Shown one piece after another: positions 56,295-64,000 of a DNA stretch of 64,000 nucleotides. The notes beneath the pieces were generated by a model. That model was not told where the DNA came from, did not search any database, and worked only from the letters and a program-made list of their open reading frames with translations. This DNA comes from Streptomyces aurantiacus (lineage in GTDB: Bacteria > Actinomycetota > Actinomycetes > Streptomycetales > Streptomycetaceae). Made by a program: the position numbers and the translations under genes. The first letter of the stretch is position 1; the number at the start of each line of letters is the position of its first letter. The DNA is taken from contig NZ_CP114283.1 of the NCBI RefSeq assembly GCF_027107535.1, positions 3,658,001-3,722,000 of the forward strand, in the 5' to 3' direction.

Positions 56295-56313
56295 GCATTG
56301 GTCTAAACCATGC
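56295..56313. promoter_or_regulatory. dre-like HutC operator
   Basis: GCATTGGTCTAAACCATGC: dyad with arms GCAT..GGT and ACC..ATGC. It resembles the DasR consensus AGTGGTCTAGACCACT (core GGTCTAGACC). It lies upstream of the GntR gene and just past the hydrolase 3' end. Confidence 0.6.
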
Positions 56314-56422
56314 TGGAAGGGTGTCCTGCCGGGTCGGCCGATGTGAGGCCGAATACAGCCCGTGCGTCCGTCGGCCACCCGGTGCCCGGACACCGCCCCG
56401 CGGCGCCCTGCGCGACCGGACG

Positions 56423-57577
56423 TCAGAGTGCGCCGTAGAGGGCGTCGATGAGCGCCGTCTTGCGCGGGTCGTCGGCGATGTGAGGGCCCATGCGGTTCAT
56501 GACGTAACCCAGTGAGACGCCCGCCTCCGGGTCGGCCAGCCCGCAGGAACCGCCGAAGCCGTCGTGCCCGAAAGCCCGGGGATTGGGCCCGTAGGACCGG
56601 TTGGAACCGCTGAGCCACAGGCCCAGGCCGATCTCCGTCTCGCTTTCGAAGCCGGCGCCGAGCACCAGATCGCGGCAGGCGCCCTGCCCCTCGCGGACCC
56701 GCTCGGCGGCCTCGGGGGACAGGACACGACGCTCCCCGTACGACCCCCGGCCGGCGAAGATCCCGTAGAGCGCGGCGACCGCCCGGGCCGTGCCGTGCCC
56801 GTTGGCGGCCGGGATCTCGGCAGCCCGCCACGCCGCCGTTCCGGCCTCGGTCGCACCCGCCAGGGGGTTGGCCAGCGAGGCCAGTGCCACCGGCGTCAAC
56901 TGGCTGAAGATCGCCGCCTGTTCGCTGGACGCGGCGGCCGGCGGATGCACCAGCTCGGCCGCGCGCCCCGCCTCCTTCTCCGGCAGCCCGATGGTGAAGT
57001 CGATACCGAGCGGCCCGGTCACCTCGCGCTCCAGGAACGCGCCCGGCAACAACCCCGAGACACGGCGCACCACTTCGCCGACCAGGAAGCCGTATGTCAG
57101 CGCGTGGTAACCCGAGGCCGTTCCCGGCTCCCACCAGGGTTCGGTCGCGGCGAGCCGCTTCGTGGTCAGCTCCCAGTCGAAGAGCTGCTCCAGCGAGTGC
57201 GGCTCGCGCAGCCCGGCCAGGCCCGCCCGGTGCGACAGCAGATGCCGTACGAGCACCGACTCCTTGCCCGCCGCCGCGAACTCCGGCCAGTACGCGGCCA
57301 CGGGCGCGTCGAGGTCGAGCAGCCCGCGATCGGCCAGGATGTGCGCGCACAGGGCCGTCGGCCCTTTCGAGGTGGACCACACGTTGACGAGCGTGTCCCG
57401 CTCCCAGGCCCGCGTCCCGGCCGCGTCCGCCCAGCCGCCCCACAGATCCACGACGGTCACGCCGTCCACCGTGACGCTCACGGCAGCGCCCAGCTCCCCG
57501 CGGTCCCGGAAGTTCTCCTCGAACGCGGTCCGCACCGCCTCGAAGCGGGTCTCGCAGTGGCCTTGGGTCCGGGTCAT
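56423..57577 (-). CDS. serine beta-lactamase-fold hydrolase (EstB-like, class C type)
   Basis: A 384-residue hydrolase of the penicillin-binding-protein/esterase superfamily. Catalytic motif VWSTSKGPTAL (Ser-x-x-Lys) and YHALTYGFLVGEVVRRVSG (Tyr motif); landmark VVDLWGGWAD near the N-terminus and FGHDGFGGSCGLADPEAGVSLGYVMNRM at the C-terminus, where class C enzymes have KTG. No signal peptide, so it is probably a cytoplasmic esterase or amidase and not a resistance beta-lactamase. The start is an ATG 4 nt after a GGAGG-like GGAGGACCC. Confidence 0.9.
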   Translation of the reverse strand: MTRTQGHCETRFEAVRTAFEENFRDRGELGAAVSVTVDGVTVVDLWGGWADAAGTRAWERDTLVNVWSTSKGPTALCAHILADRGLLDLDAPVAAYWPEFAAAGKESVLVRHLLSHRAGLAGLREPHSLEQLFDWELTTKRLAATEPWWEPGTASGYHALTYGFLVGEVVRRVSGLLPGAFLEREVTGPLGIDFTIGLPEKEAGRAAELVHPPAAASSEQAAIFSQLTPVALASLANPLAGATEAGTAAWRAAEIPAANGHGTARAVAALYGIFAGRGSYGERRVLSPEAAERVREGQGACRDLVLGAGFESETEIGLGLWLSGSNRSYGPNPRAFGHDGFGGSCGLADPEAGVSLGYVMNRMGPHIADDPRKTALIDALYGAL

Positions 57578-57734
57578 GGGTCCTCCGTCGTTCGCCGGGA
57601 AGACCGGGCGCGCGAGGGCCCGGCTTCCCTGAACGTACCGACTGGTCGGACTGGGCGGAAGTGGCGGAGCGGTTCACGTGCGAGCGCGGAGAACAGCGGC
57701 CCCTGCCACTCCCGGCGCCGCTGTCCCGCGTGCC

Positions 57735-58703
57735 TCAGAGGTACTTGGGCAGCCAGGCCAGTTTGACCGCCTCCTGGAACGGGCCGCCGCCCTCGTGGTC
57801 GTTGAAGTCGTACACCTCTATCGTCTTGTCGTCGTGCGCCCAGGCGTTGAAGGCCGCGAAGACCGTCGACGGCGGGCAGGTCTGGTCCTCCAGGGCCGCC
57901 GAGAACAGGGCGGGCGCCCGGCCGCGCGCCGCGAAGTGCACCGCGTCGAAGTACGACAGGGTGCGCAGCACCTGCTCGGTGCGCCCGCGGTGCGTCTTGA
58001 GATAGTTGCCGATCTCCCGGTACGGATCGCGGTCCGTGAGCCTCGTCGCGCGCGGGTAGTCGCACAGGAACGGCACGTCCGGCGCGACCGCCACGAGATC
58101 CGGCACCAGACCGCCCACCGCGATCGAGATGCCGCCGCCCTGGCTGGATCCGACGACCGCGGTGCGTGACGCGTCGACGAGGGGATGGGAGCGGGCGGCC
58201 TCCACGGCCCGCACCCCGTCGGTGAACACCCGGCGGTAGTAGTAGTTCTCGGCGGCGTCGATGCCCCGCGTCATGAACCCGGGATACGCGGGCACGCTGC
58301 CCACCGGGTCGGCGGTGTCACCGCCGCCGCCCCACGCGCCGCCCTGGCCCCGGGTGTCCATCACGAAGTGCGCGAAGCCGGCCGAGGCCCACAGCAGATG
58401 CGTGTGCGCGAGCCCGCGTCCGCCGCCGTACCCGATGAACTCCACGACCGCGGGCAGCGGGGTGTCCGCCCCGGCCGGCAGTGTCAGCCAGCCCTTCACC
58501 GGGTGACCGCCGAACCCGGCGAACGTGACGTCGTACACCCGCACGTTCGTCAAGTGCGTCTCGACGGGCTCGAAGCGGGCGTCCAGGCCGTGTTCACGGG
58601 TCTCCCGCAGCGTCCCGCCCCAGAATGCGTCGAAGTCCTCGGGCTCGACGGAGGCGCTGCGATAGTCCCGGAGCTGATCGAGAGGAAGGTCGAACAAGGC
58701 CAC
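57735..58703 (-). CDS. CE7 acetyl xylan esterase / cephalosporin deacetylase
   Basis: A 322-residue alpha/beta hydrolase that removes acetyl groups from xylo-oligosaccharides and related esters. CE7 features: MALFDLPLDQLRDYRSASVEPEDFDAFW, the nucleophile elbow GSSQGGG, the late Asp in SAALEDQTCPP and the His in NDHEGGGP. Also RGQGG as in the family (MDTRGQGGAWG). No signal peptide; acts on imported sugars. The GTG start has AAAGG upstream. It follows the beta-lactamase-fold gene on the same strand, 157 nt away; no direct link is clear. Confidence 0.92.
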   Translation of the reverse strand: MALFDLPLDQLRDYRSASVEPEDFDAFWGGTLRETREHGLDARFEPVETHLTNVRVYDVTFAGFGGHPVKGWLTLPAGADTPLPAVVEFIGYGGGRGLAHTHLLWASAGFAHFVMDTRGQGGAWGGGGDTADPVGSVPAYPGFMTRGIDAAENYYYRRVFTDGVRAVEAARSHPLVDASRTAVVGSSQGGGISIAVGGLVPDLVAVAPDVPFLCDYPRATRLTDRDPYREIGNYLKTHRGRTEQVLRTLSYFDAVHFAARGRAPALFSAALEDQTCPPSTVFAAFNAWAHDDKTIEVYDFNDHEGGGPFQEAVKLAWLPKYL

Positions 58704-58850
58704 GGAGGACCGCCTTTGCTACGAGGAAGGGTGCGGATGATCACACCGTACGGTGGCCGTCCACGGGCCGCCAGACCGTTTCCACGGACCGGTCGGTCCT
58801 CCCGTTCGGCTTCCGCACCCCGCGCGGCTCGGCGACCCGCCCCGGCCGGG

Positions 58851-59465
58851 TCAGGCCCGGTGCCGCGCCCACTCGGGTCCCGTACGGGCCCACTCCTGCT
58901 CCCACTCGGCCAGGCGACGCCGCGTGGCGATCCGTCGTACCAGAGCGTGTGCGGCCAGCACGCCTGCCGCGGCCAGCCCCGCACCGAAGGCTCCCGTCGC
59001 CAGCGTGTGCTGCCAGACGACCGTGCCGTCCAGCGGGGCGGGGACGATCCGGTCCCGGCCGTCCAGCCAGACGTACGTGTGCTCGCCGACCCGGGTCCCG
59101 GCGGGCACCGTGGCCCTGCCCGTGCGCGCCCGCTCACCCGGTTCGGCCCAGCGGACGCTCACCCGGTGGGCCGGCCGCCGGTCTCCCTCGGTGCCCGTCG
59201 GGGAGGCGGGCGCGCCCTCGACGACCTCGGCGCGCACCTCATGCCGTTCGGCCCGCTGCCGCGCCGCCGTGTCCCGCGCTCCGTCGTACGCCCACCAGCC
59301 GGCGACGAGCCCGGCCGAGGGCGCGCCGACGCACAGCAGGACGGCGACGGCCAGCACGGTCCACACCTCCACCACGTCGGAGCGGCGGCGCAGCGGATTG
59401 TGCCGCCATCGGCGCCCGAACACCCGTGTCCGCGTCTCCCGCCGCCCGATCGCCCGCGTTCGCAT
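58851..59465 (-). CDS. Rv1733c-like two-helix membrane protein
   Basis: A 204-residue membrane protein of the Rv1733c-like family. Basic N-terminus RRWRHNPLRRRSDVVEVWT, a first helix (about 34-60, VLAVAVLLCVGAPSAGLVAGWWAY), an external beta-rich domain (about 65-155, with VSVRWAEPGERARTGRATVPAGTRVGEHTYVWLD) and a second helix (about 160-185), then RRIATRRRLAEWEQEW. Function is unknown; Streptomyces have several copies. It is transcribed away from the phosphoketolase gene. Confidence 0.85.
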   Translation of the reverse strand: MRTRAIGRRETRTRVFGRRWRHNPLRRRSDVVEVWTVLAVAVLLCVGAPSAGLVAGWWAYDGARDTAARQRAERHEVRAEVVEGAPASPTGTEGDRRPAHRVSVRWAEPGERARTGRATVPAGTRVGEHTYVWLDGRDRIVPAPLDGTVVWQHTLATGAFGAGLAAAGVLAAHALVRRIATRRRLAEWEQEWARTGPEWARHRA

Positions 59466-59767
59466 CTCCCGCCTCCTCAGCGCTCCCGGTCCCGCACCAC
59501 CGCTGCCGGCCGTTCCAGGCCCCTCGGCCTCGGCCGGCCCCCGTATGCCGTCCCGGGTGCCCCGTGCGGGCCGAACGGACCCTTCCAGAGGCCGGTTCCG
59601 TCATTCCCGTCGGCCGGTCCGCGCAGCGCGAGGCGCGACGGCCGTGACGCCCACCGCCCCCGCCGGCCGTCACCGCCCACGAACGGGCGAACGGCCCGCC
59701 CGTTCACGACTGATCGGCGCCCTGTGTGGAACTCGTGTCCCCATCCCTCGGAACAGGAGTCCTCACC
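59466..59767. other. 302-bp divergent intergenic region before xfp
   Basis: Between the Rv1733c-like and phosphoketolase starts. No gene, repeat or recognised operator is seen; GC content stays high. The promoter of xfp must lie here. The ribosome site AGGAG is at 59755-59759. Confidence 0.4.
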
Positions 59768-62137
59768 ATGGCCAAGGACCGCATGGCGGCGCTCGACGCG
59801 CACTGGCGTGCCGCGAACTACCTGGCCGTCGGTCAGATCTACCTGCTCGGCAACCCGTTGCTGACCGAGCCCCTGAAACCCGAGCACATCAAGCCGCGGC
59901 TGCTCGGCCACTGGGGCACCTCGCCCGGCCTCAACCTGGTCCACACCCATCTCAACCGTGTCGTCAGCGAGCGCGGCCTCGACACGATCTGCGTGTGGGG
60001 GCCCGGCCACGGCGGCCCCGCCGTCCTCGCGAACTCCTGGCTCGAGGGCAGCTACACCGAGACGTATCCGGACATCACCCGGGACGCCTCCGGCATGGAG
60101 CGGCTGTTCCGGCAGTTCTCCTTTCCCGGCGGGGTCCCGAGCCACGTCGCCCCCGAGACTCCCGGCTCCCTCCATGAGGGCGGCGAGCTGGGCTACTCGC
60201 TCGCCCACGCGTACGGGGCGGCCTTCGACAACCCGAACCTGCTGGTCACCTGCGTGATCGGGGACGGCGAGGCGGAGACGGGTCCCCTCGCGGGGTCCTG
60301 GCACTCCAACAAGTTCCTCGACCCGGTGCACGACGGCGCGGTCCTGCCGGTCCTGCACCTCAACGGCTACAAGATCGCCAACCCCACCGTGCTCGCCCGG
60401 ATTCCGCGCGCCGAACTCGACGAACTCCTGCGGGGCTACGGCCACGACCCGCTGCACGTCGGCGGCGACGACCCCCGCCGCGTCCACCAGGAGCTCGCGA
60501 CGGCGATGGACCAGGCGCTGGACCGCATCGCCCGTATTCAGCAGGAGGCCCGCACCGGCACGAGCGGCGGGAAGGGGAGGAAGAGCGAGCGCCCCCGCTG
60601 GCCCGTGATCGTCCTGCGGACCCCGAAGGGCTGGACCGGCCCCGCAGAGGTCGACGGGGAGCCCGTCGAGGGAACATGGCGCTCCCACCAGGTCCCGCTC
60701 GCCGGGGTCCGCGAGAACCCCGAGCACCTGCGGCAGTTGGAGGCCTGGCTGCGCTCGTACCGTCCGGAGGAACTGTTCGACGCCGAGGGCCGTCCCAGCC
60801 GTCTCGTCCTCGACTGCGTGCCCGAGGGCGCCCGCCGCCTCGGCGCCAACCCGCACACCAACGGCGGTCTGCTGCTGCGCTCCCTGCCCCTGCCGCGCCT
60901 GGAGGACTTCGCCGTCCCCGTGGACAAACCCGGCACGAGCACGCACGAACCCACCCGGGTCCTCGGCGGCCTGCTCGCCCGGATCATGGCCGACACGGCG
61001 GAGCGGCGCGACTTCCGTGTCGTGGGCCCCGACGAGACCGAGTCGAACCGGCTGGGCGCGCTGTTGGAGGTGACGGGCAAGGCCTGGCAGGCGTCGGTCA
61101 CCGACACCGACGAGCACCTGGCCCGCGACGGACGCGTACTGGAAGTGTTGTCCGAACACCTCTGCCAGGGCTGGCTGGAGGGCTATCTCCTCACCGGCCG
61201 ACACGGTCTGTTCTCGTCGTATGAGGCGTTCGTGCACATCGTCGACTCCATGGTCAACCAGCACATCAAGTGGCTGAAGACATCACGGGGATTGCCGTGG
61301 CGGGCGCCGCTGGCCTCCCTCAACTACCTGCTGACGTCGCACGTCTGGCGCCAGGACCACAACGGCTTCTCCCACCAGGACCCGGGGTTCGTCGACCACA
61401 TCCTCAACAAGAGCCCGGAGGTCGTCCGGGTCTATCTGCCGCCGGACGCCAACACACTGCTGTCCGTGGCCGACCACGTCCTGCGCAGCCGCGACCACGT
61501 CAACGTGATCGTCGCCGGGAAGCAGCCCTGCTTCGACTGGCTCTCCATGGAACAGGCCCGCGCCCACTGCGCCCGGGGCGCGGGCATCTGGGAGTGGGCC
61601 GGGACGGAGAACGGCGAGCGCGATCCGGACGTGGTCCTCGCCTGCGCCGGCGACGTGCCCACCCAGGAGGTGCTCGCCGCGGCCGGGCTGCTCCGCACCC
61701 ACTTGCCCGACCTGGCCGTCCGCGTCGTCAACGTCATCGACATCGCCCGGCTGATGCCGCCGGGCGAACACCCGCACGGCATGGCGGACTCCGAGTACGA
61801 CGCCCTCTTCACCGCGGACAAGCCGGTGGTCTTCGCCTACCACGGCTATCCCTGGCTGATCCACCGGCTGGCCTACCGGCGCACCGGCCACGGCAACCTC
61901 CATGTGCGCGGCTACCGGGAGTCGGGCACCACCACGACCCCGTTCGACATGGTCGTCCGCAACGACCTCGACCGGTACCGGCTGGTGATGGACGTCATCG
62001 ACCGGGTCCCGGGCCTCGCCGTCCGGGCCGCTGCCGTGCGCCAGCGGATGGCCGACGTGCGCACCCGCCACGACGCCTGGATCCGCGAACACGGCACCGA
62101 CCTGCCGGAGGTCGCCGAGTGGACCTGGTCCGGCTGA
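59768..62137 (+). CDS. xfp: phosphoketolase (xylulose-5-P/fructose-6-P)
   Basis: A 789-residue thiamine-diphosphate enzyme that splits xylulose-5-phosphate or fructose-6-phosphate with phosphate to give acetyl phosphate plus a triose or tetrose phosphate. Landmarks: [87 protein letters not shown] (ThDP-binding motif) and [11 protein letters not shown]. Length is normal. ATG 59768 with AGGAG 8 nt upstream decides the start. No acetate kinase or phosphotransacetylase gene is adjacent. Confidence 0.96.
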   Translation: MAKDRMAALDAHWRAANYLAVGQIYLLGNPLLTEPLKPEHIKPRLLGHWGTSPGLNLVHTHLNRVVSERGLDTICVWGPGHGGPAVLANSWLEGSYTETYPDITRDASGMERLFRQFSFPGGVPSHVAPETPGSLHEGGELGYSLAHAYGAAFDNPNLLVTCVIGDGEAETGPLAGSWHSNKFLDPVHDGAVLPVLHLNGYKIANPTVLARIPRAELDELLRGYGHDPLHVGGDDPRRVHQELATAMDQALDRIARIQQEARTGTSGGKGRKSERPRWPVIVLRTPKGWTGPAEVDGEPVEGTWRSHQVPLAGVRENPEHLRQLEAWLRSYRPEELFDAEGRPSRLVLDCVPEGARRLGANPHTNGGLLLRSLPLPRLEDFAVPVDKPGTSTHEPTRVLGGLLARIMADTAERRDFRVVGPDETESNRLGALLEVTGKAWQASVTDTDEHLARDGRVLEVLSEHLCQGWLEGYLLTGRHGLFSSYEAFVHIVDSMVNQHIKWLKTSRGLPWRAPLASLNYLLTSHVWRQDHNGFSHQDPGFVDHILNKSPEVVRVYLPPDANTLLSVADHVLRSRDHVNVIVAGKQPCFDWLSMEQARAHCARGAGIWEWAGTENGERDPDVVLACAGDVPTQEVLAAAGLLRTHLPDLAVRVVNVIDIARLMPPGEHPHGMADSEYDALFTADKPVVFAYHGYPWLIHRLAYRRTGHGNLHVRGYRESGTTTTPFDMVVRNDLDRYRLVMDVIDRVPGLAVRAAAVRQRMADVRTRHDAWIREHGTDLPEVAEWTWSG

Positions 62138-62264
62138 CGGCGGGAACATCCGCTCGGGGCGGCCGCACCTGCCGCATGCTCCCCGGTGCACCACGCCGTC
62201 CGCCCGGTCGTCGTGGTGCACCGGGGCCGAGGGCGGCCACGCCGCCGGACGCGTCCGGGAACGA

Positions 62265-63102
62265 TCAGCCGAAGCGTTCGATCCGGATACGGTCGACCGG
62301 CTGGCCCGCGTCCACCAGCAGCCGCGAGGCATGCTCGGCGAACCCGTTCGAGCCACACACATAGGCTTCCCAGCCACCATCGGGCCCATCGGCCAGGAGC
62401 CCCGCCACATGTGCGGCCGACACACGGCCCACGGCCACACCCTCCGGGGCGGTGCGGGTGAACACCGTGGTGGTCTCGGGGCCGTACTCCGACGCGTAGA
62501 TCAGTTCCTCCGGGCCACGCGCCGACACGAGCAGCCGCAGCGGCACCGTCAGGCCGCTCGCGCGATGGTGGCGGACCATCGACATCAGCGGTACGACACC
62601 GGAACCCGCGCCGATCAGCAGGGCGGGCCGGTCGCCGGGCCAGGCGAAGAAGCCGCTGAGCGGTCCGCGCAGCTCGACCTCGTCACCGGGCTTGGCGACC
62701 GTGTGGAACCAGCCGGAGACCTCACCGTCGTCGACGTGGTCGAGGGTGAGTTCGATGTGCCCGCTGTCGTCGGGGGGCGAGGCGATCGAGTAGTGCCGCT
62801 GGGCGACATAGCCGTCCTGTGCCCGCAGCCGCAGCATCAGGTGCTGGCCGGGCAGATGGCCTGCCCAGTCCGGCACGGCGAACCGGAAGGTCGCCGCGTA
62901 CGGGGTCTCCCGGCGGATCTCGGTGAGTGTGGCGCGCTGCCAGGTGGCCGCGGCGCGGGTGCTCACGGCGATCCGGCCGGGCACGGCGAACCGGGTCGGC
63001 GGCGTCCAGCCCGGCGGGGCCGCCGCGACCGTCGAAGGCGCGGTGGACGCAGAGGGGGTGGTGGCCGCCGTGGCCGCGGGGGTCGTCGGTTGCAGGGGGG
63101 GC

Positions 63103-63110
<8 letters not shown>
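62265..63110 (-). CDS. ferredoxin-NADP-reductase-like flavin oxidoreductase
   Basis: A 281-residue FAD/NAD(P) reductase. An N-terminal low-complexity segment (1 to about 32, Pro/Thr/Ala-rich) is followed by the FAD domain (RHYSIASPP with the FAD-binding RxYS, and GPLSGFFAWPG) and the NAD domain (ALLIGAGSGVVPLMSMVRH, YVCGSNGFAEHASRLL). No ferredoxin domain is attached. The GTG start overlaps the end of the molybdenum enzyme gene by 8 nt (GTGACTGA), so they are coupled. It probably transfers electrons between NAD(P)H and the molybdenum enzyme or a partner. Confidence 0.9.
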
Positions 63111-63708
<598 letters not shown>

Positions 63709-63921
63709 CGAGTGGTGCCTCCAGGCCGTCCGGACGGCGGCCCTTGATCGTTGCGTACGTCCTCCACGGTACCGGGCCCGGCCGGGAGCCCCGCCCCGGG
63801 AGCGTTGCGGCCGTATGAACACTCGGCGGTACCGGGAATAGCGGTGCGCGCGATCATCCTTGCTGCTGGAGAGTGCCACCGCACCCGTGCCCACATCGGC
63901 GTGAAGGAGAGTGACAGAGCG

Positions 63922-64000
63922 ATGCCCAAGGCGTACGTCTTCACCCAGTACGGCGGTCCGGAGACCGAGTCCCTGGTCGAGCAGGACCGGCCGAGCCCCG
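63922..64000 (+). CDS. MDR-type NADP-dependent oxidoreductase, 5' fragment
   Basis: The first 26 codons of a gene cut by the window end: MPKAYVFTQYGGPETESLVE and QDRPSP. The pattern is that of zinc-free medium-chain reductases (quinone oxidoreductase type). AGGAGA lies 11 nt upstream of the ATG. Confidence 0.7.
   Translation, partial: MPKAYVFTQYGGPETESLVEQDRPSP

Noticed and set aside
56423..57577. beta-lactam resistance gene
   Set aside because: It has the Ser-x-x-Lys fold but no signal peptide, and EstB-like esterase features are stronger.

Overview
The window looks like a chromosomal segment of a Streptomyces species or a close relative. Base composition is very GC-rich, third codon positions are almost all G or C, GTG starts are common, and genes are often joined by 4-nt ATGA/GTGA overlaps. 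Gene families are typical of the genus: a class F sortase, Rv1733c-like and TMEM165/GDT1 proteins, ECF42 sigma, monomeric isocitrate dehydrogenase and a second Rho. I see no rRNA, tRNA, insertion sequence, prophage, CRISPR array or replication origin. The nature of the genes (central metabolism, ion transport, sugar and amino-acid use) fits chromosome rather than mobile DNA.

Layout. 0.1-4.2 kb: a lipoprotein-like class F sortase with a small wall-type protein, then a two-component system. 4.7-10 kb: a membrane glycosyltransferase, icd and a GH29 fucosidase. 10-14.6 kb: two SseB-like paralogues, each behind a near-identical sigma-B-type promoter, flanking AraC, MarR, VOC and GDT1 genes. The GDT1 gene lies behind a yybP-ykoY manganese riboswitch. 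14.6-22.7 kb: a galactan locus (LacI regulator, ABC importer without its own ATPase, GH42 beta-galactosidase, secreted GH53 galactanase) with a LacI-type operator in the divergent region. 22.8-26 kb: an acyl-CoA ligase, an NTF2-like protein and a crcB-DUF190-crcB fluoride-export operon in which DUF190 has lost its N-terminal half.

26-32 kb: a coupled asparagine-use operon (FadR-type regulator, permease, asparaginase, aspartase), then glutaminase. 32-37.5 kb: two polyprenol-phosphate-dependent mannosyltransferase-like proteins, the second running 193 nt into a convergent D,D-carboxypeptidase gene, then a compact Rho with a C-rich leader. 37.5-42.8 kb: a flavin monooxygenase-like protein and a P450, then an ECF42 module (YCII-SnoaL fusion, YCII protein, sigma factor). 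Two copies of the same promoter element bracket the module, and the second copy drives a 50-codon gene that is easily overlooked.

42.8-64 kb: a GH13 glucosidase, a methyltransferase, kdpFABC preceded by an extra tiny membrane ORF and an 11-bp direct repeat, VOC, a CorA-type transporter, a TetR/MMPL pair, a GntR (HutC) regulator with a dre-like operator, a beta-lactamase-fold hydrolase, a CE7 esterase, an Rv1733c-like protein, phosphoketolase, a sulfite-oxidase-fold oxidoreductase overlapping its likely flavin reductase, and the start of an MDR oxidoreductase cut by the window edge.
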